From: JAAFJU01 sp043764895
Lineage (GTDB): Bacteria > Cyanobacteriota > Cyanobacteriia > Leptolyngbyales > Leptolyngbyaceae
Assembly (NCBI GenBank): GCA_043764895.1
Contig: JAYUJY010000253.1
Span: forward strand, 1-53,446
Direction: 5' to 3'
Length of the DNA: 53,446 bases
This document shows positions 8,530-16,612 of this stretch, piece by piece (the first letter of the stretch is position 1; each line of letters opens with the position of its first letter). The position numbers were made by a program, and so were the translations under genes. The notes under the pieces were generated by a model. The model saw nothing but the letters and a program-made list of their open reading frames with translations. It ran no database searches and was not told the DNA's origin.

Positions 8530-9366
8530 ATGCTTTGGCTATTATGGGTTGGATTGGATCTGGATATGGATTTTTATACGTCAGCGTCGGTTTTTATGCT
8601 TATGCCGATCGATTCTCCGTCGGGTCTTACCCTGTTGGTGGGACTGGGTATTGTGACCGGAACCGTCGCGGGTATTTTGGGGATTGGAGGAGGGCTGCTG
8701 ATCGTCCCGATGTTGACGCTGTGGCCCGTGGCTCTCGTTCAGGCAACGGCGACGAGCTTACTAGGTGTGATGGTGAGTGCGATATCCGGAAGCTGGCAAA
8801 ATTGGCAGAAGAAGGAACTCAATCTGAAACGATCGATGGTGCTAGGTCTCTTTGGTTTGCCGACGGCACAAGTGGGCGCATGGCTTGCCAATCGGATCAG
8901 CGATCGGGTGATGGCGTTTTCATTTGCGGCATTTTTGGTGGGAATGGTCGGTCTGGTGGCATGGAAAAAACGAATTCAGCAAAATCCTTCCTCCCAGAAC
9001 AGATCACAAGGCATTCCTCTCATCGGTTTGCTCGCAGGATTCTTATCAGGGCTATTCGGCGTGGGCGGCGGGGCTGTGATGGTGCCACTCCAGATGGTGG
9101 TCTTGGGAGAACCCATTAAGTCAGCAGTGCGAACGAGTTTAGGGGCGATCGCGCTGGTGGCAATATCGGGATTGGTCCGCTATGGAATCCAAGGAAATGT
9201 CCTGTGGCTGCCGGGATTTGCCTTGGCCCTAGGTGGAATGATGGGCGCACAAATAGGAACCCGCGTCTTAGGGCGACTCAGTAGCGATCGGGTCAATCAG
9301 TGGTTTCGAGTCTTATTGATCCTCCTGGCACTATACATGACTTGGCGCGGAATCCGGGGACGTTAG
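8530..9366 (+). CDS. TauE/SafE family membrane transporter
   Basis: Hydrophobic protein of up to 278 residues with the duplicated glycine-rich motif of the sulfite exporter TauE/SafE family: GTVAGILGIGGGLLIVPM in the first half and GFLSGLFGVGGGAVMVPL in the second, within about eight predicted membrane segments. The family moves sulfur oxyanions or organic anions; the substrate here is unknown. The start is uncertain. ATG 8530 is adopted, but in-frame ATGs at 8566 or 8599 would free space for divergent promoters. The stop overlaps the convergent Rpn gene by 4 bp. Confidence 0.85.
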   Translation: MLWLLWVGLDLDMDFYTSASVFMLMPIDSPSGLTLLVGLGIVTGTVAGILGIGGGLLIVPMLTLWPVALVQATATSLLGVMVSAISGSWQNWQKKELNLKRSMVLGLFGLPTAQVGAWLANRISDRVMAFSFAAFLVGMVGLVAWKKRIQQNPSSQNRSQGIPLIGLLAGFLSGLFGVGGGAVMVPLQMVVLGEPIKSAVRTSLGAIALVAISGLVRYGIQGNVLWLPGFALALGGMMGAQIGTRVLGRLSSDRVNQWFRVLLILLALYMTWRGIRGR

Positions 9367-10265
9367 GCCGATCGAAGTGCTTGAATCTCTGCAACCGATA
9401 ATCCGGTAGTCACTGCGATCGTTTCATTATCTAGCAGCTCTAACAAACGCTGTGTGATTTCAACTTTCTCATCTTTTCGTCCTTCTTTTTGTCCTTCTTG
9501 TCGTCCTTCTTGTCGTCCTTTCTTGATTGCTGACTCGGCTGCTTTGAGTGCTAGCTCGGCTGCTTTCGTAATCACACCCCTTTGGTCTTGAAGATAGATT
9601 TGTTGCTTTTCTAATTCTTCTAATTCATCTCGATTCAAGGTTGACTGTTGAGCAATCTGGAAGGCTTGTTGAAGGGCGGGGATGGTCTCCATTGAGTTTG
9701 GAATGACCGCAAGACTAGGTGCATTTTTTAGAAAGTATAACCATTTGTCCGTTAGGCTAGTGCTCTCATCAATAGATAGCGTGAACTTGGGCAACTCGGC
9801 AAAAATAAGTTCGATGTCACAGACTGGATAGTCCACCAAGGTTCGACGTTCTTTCAATACAAATCGCGAAATGACCTGTGGAAACTCTGGAAACATCTCA
9901 AAGTCTGTGATCGTTAATGCAATCACAGGATTTAGGGTCGTGTAGTGCATTCCCGCATCTGCTTGAATGGCGTAGCCTTTGGCGGCATTGTATAGAACGC
10001 GCTTCTCGAAGCCTGAAACGTTCAGCACCTGCATCTCAATAATCACCGTTTCACCCGTGCAGAGCTTCGCACGAACGTCTAAATAACTCGATTTGATTCC
10101 GACAATTTTTGGGGGTTGGTAGGGATTTAGAATTTCGAGGTCTTGAACTATGGCTTCTCCGTTATAGATCATGCTGTTCAGGAAGCTCATCAAAATCTCA
10201 TGGCTTTGATCAGAGCCAAAGATCTTTTTAAATGCAAAATCTGTTTTTGGATCGATGAAGCGCAT
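9363..10265 (-). CDS. Rpn family recombination-promoting nuclease / putative transposase
   Basis: 300 residues. The N-terminal PD-(D/E)XK core shows the Rpn signature DPKTDFAFKKIFG, Asp63 in YLDVRAK, and Glu77-x-Gln79 in VIIEMQV, the expected Asp...Glu-x-Gln triad. The C-terminal part is helical and contains short 12-bp repeats (9480-9545) coding GRQEGRQEGQKEGRK. Rpn proteins are DNA endonucleases that stimulate RecA-independent recombination. They are abundant and variable in cyanobacteria, often as gene families. A second, diverged relative lies at 50081-51016. Confidence 0.88.
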   Translation of the reverse strand: MRFIDPKTDFAFKKIFGSDQSHEILMSFLNSMIYNGEAIVQDLEILNPYQPPKIVGIKSSYLDVRAKLCTGETVIIEMQVLNVSGFEKRVLYNAAKGYAIQADAGMHYTTLNPVIALTITDFEMFPEFPQVISRFVLKERRTLVDYPVCDIELIFAELPKFTLSIDESTSLTDKWLYFLKNAPSLAVIPNSMETIPALQQAFQIAQQSTLNRDELEELEKQQIYLQDQRGVITKAAELALKAAESAIKKGRQEGRQEGQKEGRKDEKVEITQRLLELLDNETIAVTTGLSVAEIQALRSA

Positions 10266-10283
10266 GGTTTAACCTTAATTGGC

Positions 10284-10811
10284 TCAAGCTGACTGTTCCG
10301 GAAAGCGAAGTTTAAAGGCTTCAATTGTGATCAAATCAGACTCAGATTCAAGCCGATCGAGAAACACGAGTCCCAAGAAATGATCATATTCATGCTGGAA
10401 AATGCGGGCGATGAAGTCGGTGAAGGCCGATCGGACTATGGTGCCAGCGCGATCGGTGTACTCCACGGTCATGGATTGATGGCGAGGCACAAGCGCCCGA
10501 TATTGCGGCACACTCAGACAGCCTTCCCAGCCTTTGGCCATTTCAGGTGAACGATCGAGAATCTGAGGATTAATCAGCGCGATCGGGTCCATTTCTGGCG
10601 CATCAGGGTAACGGGGATTGGGCCGAGAGGCGATAATCATAATCTGAAGTGAAACGTTCACTTGGGGCGCTGCAATTCCGACACCATTGGCCGATCGGAC
10701 TGCCTCAAGTAGGTCGTCAATCAGAGTTTGGATTTCGGGCGATTGCACATTGGACACCCGAGACGCAGACTGGCGAAGCGTTGGGTGTCCCATAGGAAGA
10801 ATGTCAGCCAT
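10284..10811 (-). CDS. def: Peptide deformylase
   Basis: 175-residue metalloenzyme removing the formyl group from nascent N-terminal Met. All three motifs are intact: GVGIAAPQV (43-51), EGCLSVP with metal ligand Cys98, and QHEYDH with His140, Glu141 and His144. It lies 25 bp downstream of the HhoA-type protease gene on the same strand, so the two are probably co-transcribed. The C terminus is slightly short, without a long tail. Confidence 0.95.
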   Translation of the reverse strand: MADILPMGHPTLRQSASRVSNVQSPEIQTLIDDLLEAVRSANGVGIAAPQVNVSLQIMIIASRPNPRYPDAPEMDPIALINPQILDRSPEMAKGWEGCLSVPQYRALVPRHQSMTVEYTDRAGTIVRSAFTDFIARIFQHEYDHFLGLVFLDRLESESDLITIEAFKLRFPEQSA

Positions 10812-10836
10812 AACGGGTTTCTAATACACGATCAAA

Positions 10837-12093
10837 CTATTCTACCGCTGCGTTACGAGTAGGGAACGCGCCCGGTTTAACAGTGACCGTTACTGATTGG
10901 CCATTTCGGTTGACCTCGATCGAGAGATCTGACCCAATGGTGCTTCCTTCCACGACTTGCTGCACCTGTTCGGCATTCTCCACCGATTTTCCGCCGACTT
11001 TTTTCAGGACATCGCCAGCTTTCATCCCTCCTTGTGCAGCAGGTGAATTCCGCGCAATTTTGGCAATTAAGACCCCGCGATCCTCCTTCACCTCAAAACC
11101 CGTATTTGGATCGTTGAGAATTTGTTTTTTGATTTCTGGCGTCAGCGTCACCATTTGAATCCCCAAGTAAGGATGGGACACTTTACCCTTGGTCATGAGC
11201 TGCTCAGCAATCCCTTTCGCCGTCTTAATAGGAATTGCAAACCCCAATCCTTGAGCGCCTCCAATAATGGCTGTATTCATTCCGATGACTTCACCGCGCT
11301 GATTCAGAAGCGGACCGCCCGAGTTGCCGGGATTAATAGCCGCGTCCGTTTGGATGAATCCGACGCGCTTATCGGGAACGCCTACTTGAGAACTCGATCG
11401 CCCGGTGGCACTGATGATTCCCGCTGTTACCGTATTGTCCAAGCCCAGGGGATTTCCAATGGCGATCGCCCATTCCCCAGGGCGCAGGGTGTCAGAGTTG
11501 CCAAGGTTGACCACCGGAAGGTTTTTCTCCTGTACGCGAATCACAGCGACATCGGTCAGCGAATCGGCCCCTAAAACCTTACCCGTCAGCTTTCGACCAT
11601 CTCGCAGCACCACTTCTACAGTATCGGTCCCTGAGACCACATGGGCATTGGTCATAATCAATCCGTCTGCGCTGTAGATAAACCCCGAACCTGTTCCACG
11701 TTGGACCCGTTCGGTCGGTTGCTCGGGCATCTCACCAAAGAAACGCTTGAAGAACGGATCGTCCGTTACCTGGGGCGATCGACTGCTGGTCTTAACGGTG
11801 CGCGAGGCATTAATCCGAACAACCGCAGGTCCCACTTTTTCGGCGGCATCGGCGATAAAATTGTTGCCGGACCCGACTAAGGCACCTGTACCACTCTGGG
11901 CTAGAAGTTGCGGCTGGGTTGCGGTGGCTGGAGACTGAGTGGTTTGTGCGATCGCGGGGCTTTGAGTCAAGAGTCGTCCCCCGAAGAGGGTTATTCCGGC
12001 ACCAATAAGCGGCAGTCCAGCAAAAAATGCCGCTTGTTTGATGTTTTTTGCCGTAAGACTAACAGTGAAGACGGGGCGGTTCGGGGTCGTCAT
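10837..12093 (-). CDS. HhoA/HtrA-type trypsin-like serine protease with PDZ domain
   Basis: 418-residue Deg-family protease and chaperone of the cell envelope. The N terminus has one hydrophobic segment (about 22-40) followed by an Ala/Gln/Thr-rich linker, consistent with export or membrane anchoring. Catalytic triad: His151 (TNAHVV), Asp181 (LTDVAV), Ser258 (GNSGGP). A single PDZ domain covers about 310-405 (GMKAGDVLKKVGG). Cyanobacteria usually carry three paralogues (HhoA, HhoB, HtrA), and which one this is cannot be fixed here. def follows in the same transcription unit. Confidence 0.93.
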   Translation of the reverse strand: MTTPNRPVFTVSLTAKNIKQAAFFAGLPLIGAGITLFGGRLLTQSPAIAQTTQSPATATQPQLLAQSGTGALVGSGNNFIADAAEKVGPAVVRINASRTVKTSSRSPQVTDDPFFKRFFGEMPEQPTERVQRGTGSGFIYSADGLIMTNAHVVSGTDTVEVVLRDGRKLTGKVLGADSLTDVAVIRVQEKNLPVVNLGNSDTLRPGEWAIAIGNPLGLDNTVTAGIISATGRSSSQVGVPDKRVGFIQTDAAINPGNSGGPLLNQRGEVIGMNTAIIGGAQGLGFAIPIKTAKGIAEQLMTKGKVSHPYLGIQMVTLTPEIKKQILNDPNTGFEVKEDRGVLIAKIARNSPAAQGGMKAGDVLKKVGGKSVENAEQVQQVVEGSTIGSDLSIEVNRNGQSVTVTVKPGAFPTRNAAVE

Positions 12094-12279
12094 GGCAATT
12101 TTAAGGTTCGTGGGTGGATTAGGATGTCGGCTATTTTCAGTCTAGCAAGGGATTAGACTAATGGCAGCATCCGGAAGTTACAGCTTAGAAGGTATAGCTC
12201 GGCGGTGCAGCTCGGGTCCGGTCCTAGGTCTATTCTGTAGATCTTTCTATAATTAGAGTTTTAAGTGAGACTTGTGGCG

Positions 12280-12441
12280 ATGCGTTGGCATACAGTTGGC
12301 AATGCTGTTACATTTTTTACGGCCTATCCATCCATGGCACTGAGCCTATTGCTGTTTACAATTATTTCTCTGACGGTTCTAAGAGGCGCGCTGAATGAGG
12401 GAAGAACTTCAAAGGACCGATCGATTGATTATTATGACTAA
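12280..12441 (+). CDS. Possible small single-pass membrane protein (53 aa)
   Basis: Open frame from ATG 12280 to TAA 12439-12441, translating to MRWHTVGNAVTFF..., with one long hydrophobic stretch (about residues 16-35) and a polar, charged tail. It overlaps the following glycosyltransferase gene by 47 bp in another frame. There is no clear ribosome site (GGCG upstream). Short membrane proteins are often missed by gene callers, but the overlap and absence of a family make this tentative. Confidence 0.3.
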   Translation: MRWHTVGNAVTFFTAYPSMALSLLLFTIISLTVLRGALNEGRTSKDRSIDYYD

Positions 12442-13003
12442 ATATCCTGAACCGGGTCAAACGAAAACTCGGTTGATCCCGGCCCTCGGATCCCAAGGTG
12501 CAGCCAACCTTCATCGTCAGCTCGGCTTAAATACCGTTGCCGTTGGAGCTGAATTTAATCCTGAAATTCGCTATGCGGGCGGTGATGAGACGCTAATGCG
12601 CGACTGGTTGGGGGATTTTCAGTTTGCGAAGCAGGGGAGCGGGGATTTGGGCGATCGGATGTCACGGGCATTTGCGGATGGATTCGCAAATGATTCGATG
12701 AGTGGCTGCTGTCGGATTGTGATGATTGGGACGGACTGTCCGGGAATTGATGCCAAGCTGATTCAAACCGCGTTTGCAACGCTACTAACTGCTGACTTAG
12801 TGTTGGGTCCAGCAACGGATGGTGGGTATTATCTAATCGGGCTGCGATCGTTTTATCCGCAGCTATTCAAAACTATAATTTGGAGCACTGAAACAGTGTT
12901 GTCTGAAACATTAACCATTGCCAATCAACATAAAATTTCCTATGAACTCCTTCCTATGTTGTCAGATATCGATCGCCCCGAAGATTTGGCATTGCTGTTA
13001 TAG
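12395..13003 (+). CDS. TIGR04282-type arsenosugar biosynthesis glycosyltransferase (DUF2064)
   Basis: 202 residues beginning with the nucleotidyltransferase-like motif LIIMTKYPEPGQTKTRL (11-27). Later comes MIGTDCPGID, then LGPATDGGYYLIGL, the usual three blocks of the DUF2064/TIGR04282 family. The family sits beside TIGR04283 proteins in gene clusters linked to arsenosugar biosynthesis, and the pair is adjacent here (8 bp gap). The biochemical step has been inferred from context in the literature and is not proven by this sequence. No arsM or radical-SAM arsS gene is visible nearby. Confidence 0.85.
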   Translation: MREELQRTDRLIIMTKYPEPGQTKTRLIPALGSQGAANLHRQLGLNTVAVGAEFNPEIRYAGGDETLMRDWLGDFQFAKQGSGDLGDRMSRAFADGFANDSMSGCCRIVMIGTDCPGIDAKLIQTAFATLLTADLVLGPATDGGYYLIGLRSFYPQLFKTIIWSTETVLSETLTIANQHKISYELLPMLSDIDRPEDLALLL

Positions 13004-13011
13004 TTGTTTTC

Positions 13012-13689
13012 ATGATTTCCGTTATCATTCCAACCTACAATGAAGCTGCAAATATCCGACTGACGATCGACGGGTTGAATCGCTGCAAGTCCAGCAATAT
13101 TGAAATCATTGTCGTAGATGGTGGGAGCCAGGATGAGACGATGGCGATCGCGGCCCAGTGCGGCGCGAAGGTGTTGATGTCAAACCCAGGTCGTGCGGCA
13201 CAAATGAATACGGGAGCTGCAACTGCGCAAGGATCGATTTTGCTATTTCTCCATGCTGATACAGCAGTGCCGAAGGGCTTCGATCGATGGATTCAGGAGT
13301 CGTTGAAGGATGCAATCGCGGGTGCATTTGATTTAAAAATTGCGGGGGAGAATTGGCCATTAAGAGGGGTGGAATGGGGAGTTGCAATCCGATCGCGTGT
13401 CTGTCAACTTCCTTATGGCGATCAAGGAATCTTCCTCAAGGCCGACACCTTTCACCTGTTGGGTGGCTTTCCTGAGTTGCCGATTATGGAAGATTTTGTA
13501 TTCATGCGAACCCTGCGAAGAAAAGGCCGTATTGCGATCGCCCCAGCCGCTGTACTCACCTCCGCAAGACGATGGCAAGCCCAAGGAATCTGGCAGACGA
13601 CGCTGATGAATCAAGTGATGATTGTAGGCTTCTATCTCGGCGTGAAGCCAGAGAGATTACGCGCTTGGTATCGATCGGGAGTCCGTTAA
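13012..13689 (+). CDS. TIGR04283-type family 2 glycosyltransferase
   Basis: 225-residue GT-A fold glycosyltransferase: N-terminal SVIIPTYNEAANI, VVDGGSQDET, then FLHADTAVPKGF with the metal-binding D-x-D-like HAD, and PYGDQGIFL in the acceptor region. It is soluble with no membrane helix. This is the regular partner of the preceding DUF2064 gene, and the two surely form one operon. Start ATG at 13012 gives the canonical N terminus. Assignment to arsenosugar metabolism comes from family context only. Confidence 0.87.
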   Translation: MISVIIPTYNEAANIRLTIDGLNRCKSSNIEIIVVDGGSQDETMAIAAQCGAKVLMSNPGRAAQMNTGAATAQGSILLFLHADTAVPKGFDRWIQESLKDAIAGAFDLKIAGENWPLRGVEWGVAIRSRVCQLPYGDQGIFLKADTFHLLGGFPELPIMEDFVFMRTLRRKGRIAIAPAAVLTSARRWQAQGIWQTTLMNQVMIVGFYLGVKPERLRAWYRSGVR

Positions 13690-13812
13690 CGAGTAGAAAA
13701 TTGTGACTCAATAGAGGCTAAATGATGGTTCATCCCCGTCAATTCAGAAATCCCGCGCTACACTCAAGGCTACTGAGCTAGTGATTTGGGATTAGATTGG
13801 GGATTTGACCTT

Positions 13813-14685
13813 ATGAGTGGACGACATGAGAGCATTTACGGACGCTTCCTAGCGCCTGTCGTTGAGAATTTATTGATCAATCGGGACAGTATTCGCCAAC
13901 TCGATCGTCAGATTGATTGGCCTAATACCCTTGAGCGATTGACGAATCCCCGAGTGATTTACCCGCGTTACTATGAAACCTCGTCGTTCCATGGCATCGA
14001 AAACGGCTATCTCTGTAAGGATGCCGCCCTCTCTTACGACCCCATCATGCAGTATGCGCTGCCGCCAAATGAGACGTGGGTTAGGCAGGGATTGCTTGAG
14101 TCTATCCAAGGGTTGCCGGAGCGGATTTTGGATCTTGGGTGTGGAACGGGAACATTGACGGTCATGCTAAAACAGGCGTTTTTGGGTGCGGAGGTGGTGG
14201 GCTGTGACCTATCGCCTTATATGTTGACGATGGCAGAATTGAAGTCTGATGAAGCACATCTAGAGGTGCATTGGCGACATGCACGCGCGGAAGCTACTGG
14301 GTTTCAGGATGACTCGTTTGATTTGATTACCATCGCGCTGGCTTTTCATGAGATGCCGCCCGGTGTGGCACAAGCGGTGCTGAAGGAAGCGTATCGATTG
14401 CTGCGATCGGGCGGTGAAATTTTGATTTTAGATGGCAATCAAAAGGTCTTACGTCAAGCGCCGCTGCTGTCGGATTTGTTTGAAGAGCCGTTCATTCGGG
14501 ACTACGCAGCGGGCAGTTTGGATGCATGGCTAGGGGCGGCGGGTTTTGGGGCGGTGCAAAGCCGGGATCACTGGCTGGTGCATCAGATTACGCGAGGGGT
14601 GAAGGGCGTGCTCGATCGACATCCGGAGGAGAGTTTGTTTGCCGATGTTGAGGCGGTGGAGGATGGGGAGTGGGTGATGGGTTAG
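13813..14685 (+). CDS. Class I SAM-dependent methyltransferase
   Basis: About 290 residues. An N-terminal region (SIYGRFLAPVVENLL...) precedes a Rossmann SAM-binding core with motif I ILDLGCGTGTLTVML near residue 108, GCDLSPYML as the post-I acidic region, ITIALAFHEMP as motif II, and LLRSGGEILILDG as the post-II strand. The ATG at 13813 is preferred to an upstream in-frame codon at 13786 because conserved sequence begins there. The substrate is unknown. It follows the two arsenosugar-type genes by 123 bp, which could be coincidence. Confidence 0.82.
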   Translation: MSGRHESIYGRFLAPVVENLLINRDSIRQLDRQIDWPNTLERLTNPRVIYPRYYETSSFHGIENGYLCKDAALSYDPIMQYALPPNETWVRQGLLESIQGLPERILDLGCGTGTLTVMLKQAFLGAEVVGCDLSPYMLTMAELKSDEAHLEVHWRHARAEATGFQDDSFDLITIALAFHEMPPGVAQAVLKEAYRLLRSGGEILILDGNQKVLRQAPLLSDLFEEPFIRDYAAGSLDAWLGAAGFGAVQSRDHWLVHQITRGVKGVLDRHPEESLFADVEAVEDGEWVMG

Positions 14686-14780
14686 GGAGTGATTGATTAG
14701 AGGAGCTTTATCTTCTAAAGTAGTGGAAGCGTTTTAGCTTGAGTTTTGCACCGTTTCCACCTCACTTTTCTTTAGTTTCT

Positions 14781-15566
14781 ATGACCCTTAAAGCCGTTCT
14801 ATTTGATTTCAATGGTGTCATTATTAATGACGAATCCATCCATGAGCGTCTACTTGAAGAGGTGCTGCTATCTGAAAACTTGCGCTTCAACCCCGAAGAA
14901 TTTCAGCAATATTCATTGGGACGGAGCGATCGCAGTGCAATAGTCGATCTGTGTAGCTTACGGGGCAGAGTACTAACTGAATCGGTTATTCAATCTCTGA
15001 TGCAGCGCAAGCTTCAGGCGTATCAGAGTCAGGTTCAGTCCATGGACGAATTACCGATTTATAACGGCGTGCTGGAATTCATTGAAATCTTACGATCGGC
15101 GGGTTGTAAGTTAGCGGTCGTTAGTGGGGCCATGCGGGCTGAAATCGAGTTGGTGCTCGTGAAAATGGGGGTTCGGGATTACTTTAGTGCGATCGTAGCG
15201 GGCGATGAAATCCGTTCTAGCAAGCCGGATCCCGAGGGTTATCTTCTAGGTTTCAAACAACTTCAGGAGCAGTTTCCAGAATTAGAGTTGGCTCTAGAAG
15301 ACTGTCTCGTCATTGAAGATTCGTTTCCGGGAATCCAGGCAGCCAAAGCAGCCGGAATAGGTGTCGTTGGCGTTGCAAATACGTATCCGTTTCATATGCT
15401 TCATCGAGTGGCAACTTGGACAGTAGACTCAGTGCTGGATTTGGATTTGGAGCGGTTGTTGCCGATCGGGGCGATCGAAATAGAGGAGACGAGTGCGGAG
15501 ACGAATGTTGACACGAATACCGACACGAGTGCCCCATCTTCAATTCAACCGTCGGGTGAGCGTTAG
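14781..15566 (+). CDS. HAD-superfamily hydrolase (beta-phosphoglucomutase/phosphatase-like)
   Basis: About 261 residues from ATG 14781 (MTLKAVLFDFNGVI). Motif I is DFNGV rather than the usual DxDGT: the nucleophile Asp is present but the second Asp is Asn, as in several cyanobacterial members of this subfamily. Motif II is VVSGA, the motif III Lys is in SSKPDPEGY, and motif IV is VIEDSFPGIQAA. The cap is helical, so it is a subclass I phosphatase/mutase type; substrate not assigned. The last 28 residues are a repetitive Glu/Thr/Asn/Asp-rich tail (ETNVDTNTDTS) outside the fold. Confidence 0.85.
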   Translation: MTLKAVLFDFNGVIINDESIHERLLEEVLLSENLRFNPEEFQQYSLGRSDRSAIVDLCSLRGRVLTESVIQSLMQRKLQAYQSQVQSMDELPIYNGVLEFIEILRSAGCKLAVVSGAMRAEIELVLVKMGVRDYFSAIVAGDEIRSSKPDPEGYLLGFKQLQEQFPELELALEDCLVIEDSFPGIQAAKAAGIGVVGVANTYPFHMLHRVATWTVDSVLDLDLERLLPIGAIEIEETSAETNVDTNTDTSAPSSIQPSGER

Positions 15567-15650
15567 AACCGAAGATGATAGGGCACGCTAGATGGACCTG
15601 ATAAATCCCGCGCATCAGGTTGAACTTCTGCGTGATTGGTACCTCTTGAA

Positions 15651-16466
15651 ATGGCGACTCAACGAATTCCCTTGGACGCACTGCAAAAGGTTCGTCAATA
15701 TCTCAAAACCGTTTTGGTTCTTCCAGAATCGGAAAATCGTCCGCAGACCTTAGCGCTCCTGTCTAATCCAGATTTTCTGCCAGAGCCGGACTCTTTAGCA
15801 GGGCTAGGCGACTTGTTTCGGACGGGCGAAACCCTTAATGAAGGCATCCCCATGCCCAACAATCGCGGTCAGTGGTACGTCAGCGTGATGGATCCCGGCG
15901 TCGCCTTTATGAAACTACCGGGATTGCAGCTTCAGTCGGGATATCGATTAGCGACCTATTTGTATCGTCAAGGCGACGACGGCATTGGAAAAACCTGGGC
16001 ACTGCCCGAGAATTTGAGTGCCATAGCAAGTTTAGAAGAAGTTCTCGTTCGCTCTAGTGGAATTCAAAATCCGCCGAAACCATTGGGCTGTGTAGATGAT
16101 TTTAGTTTAGCGATCGACGGCGATCGAAGTCCCGGATCCTTCTTATTTGCATCACTCCTGCGGCGAGAATTGGAAGAATTTGGCTACGTCGGAAAAAGCT
16201 GCCTCTGGAGTAAGCACCAGCTCATCACCGCTGTCCCGCAGCAGCTTCAGTGGCAGTGGCGCATTGAAGGCGCAAAGGATTTGTCTCCCAAAGTCCGAAT
16301 TTTACCGGAAGGCCGAGCCATCGTCGAATTTTTCACCTGTCGCGTCACACCCTCGATCGCCATTTTCCAGCATCTCGACCAATACACCACCGGAAGCTAT
16401 GCCGCCCAGCGCGTCGATCGTCCGATTGCCATCGGCGAACGCAAACGACCCGCCCCCACCGCATAA
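15651..16466 (+). CDS. Conserved cyanobacterial hypothetical protein
   Basis: 271 residues from MATQRIPLDALQK; an in-frame start five codons upstream is possible. No signal peptide or membrane helix. Visible features are an N-terminal helical segment, a central GQWYVSVMDPGVAFMKLPG stretch, and a hydrophilic C terminus ending GERKRPAPTA. I do not recognise a domain or catalytic motif. It is in the same direction as the HAD gene (84 bp gap) and convergent with groL. Confidence 0.7.
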   Translation: MATQRIPLDALQKVRQYLKTVLVLPESENRPQTLALLSNPDFLPEPDSLAGLGDLFRTGETLNEGIPMPNNRGQWYVSVMDPGVAFMKLPGLQLQSGYRLATYLYRQGDDGIGKTWALPENLSAIASLEEVLVRSSGIQNPPKPLGCVDDFSLAIDGDRSPGSFLFASLLRRELEEFGYVGKSCLWSKHQLITAVPQQLQWQWRIEGAKDLSPKVRILPEGRAIVEFFTCRVTPSIAIFQHLDQYTTGSYAAQRVDRPIAIGERKRPAPTA

Positions 16467-16471
16467 CAAAA

Positions 16472-16508
16472 AAACGATCGCCCCTCCAAATCGAAAAGGC
16501 GATCGTTT
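16472..16508 (-). terminator. Intrinsic terminator of groES-groL built on CGATCG arms
   Basis: Perfect 11-bp arms AAACGATCGCC / GGCGATCGTTT separated by 15 nt. On the minus strand the stem is followed by a run of seven T, so it can stop the groESL transcript. On the plus strand only three T follow, so it is a weaker terminator for the hypothetical gene ending at 16466. HIP1-type cores form the stem. Confidence 0.75.
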
Positions 16509-16529
16509 GTATATTCAAAAATGTATCAA

Positions 16530-16567
16530 CCATCCGACGTAGGATGCGTTAAGCGAAGCAACGCATC
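16530..16567. repeat. 38-bp dispersed palindromic repeat, copy 2
   Basis: Exact reverse complement of 67-104, lying between the groESL terminator and the groL stop codon. The internal hairpin GGATGCGTT...AACGCATC can form in the 3' untranslated part of the groL message. A partial third run (CCCAACGCATC) follows at 16570-16590. Confidence 0.85.
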
Positions 16568-16612
16568 AATCTAATACATCCCACCCAACGCATCAATCAT
16601 CAAATCATCAAA

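Noticed and set aside
8520..9119. 199-codon frame overlapping the TauE/SafE gene
   Set aside because: Same strand, different frame; no hydrophobic helices or motifs, whereas the adopted frame has both TauE/SafE glycine motifs.
9480..9545. Short tandem GTCCTTCTT repeats as a possible CRISPR or regulatory array
   Set aside because: They are 12-bp coding repeats for a charged helix (GRQEG) in the Rpn protein, without spacers. No CRISPR array was seen anywhere in the window.
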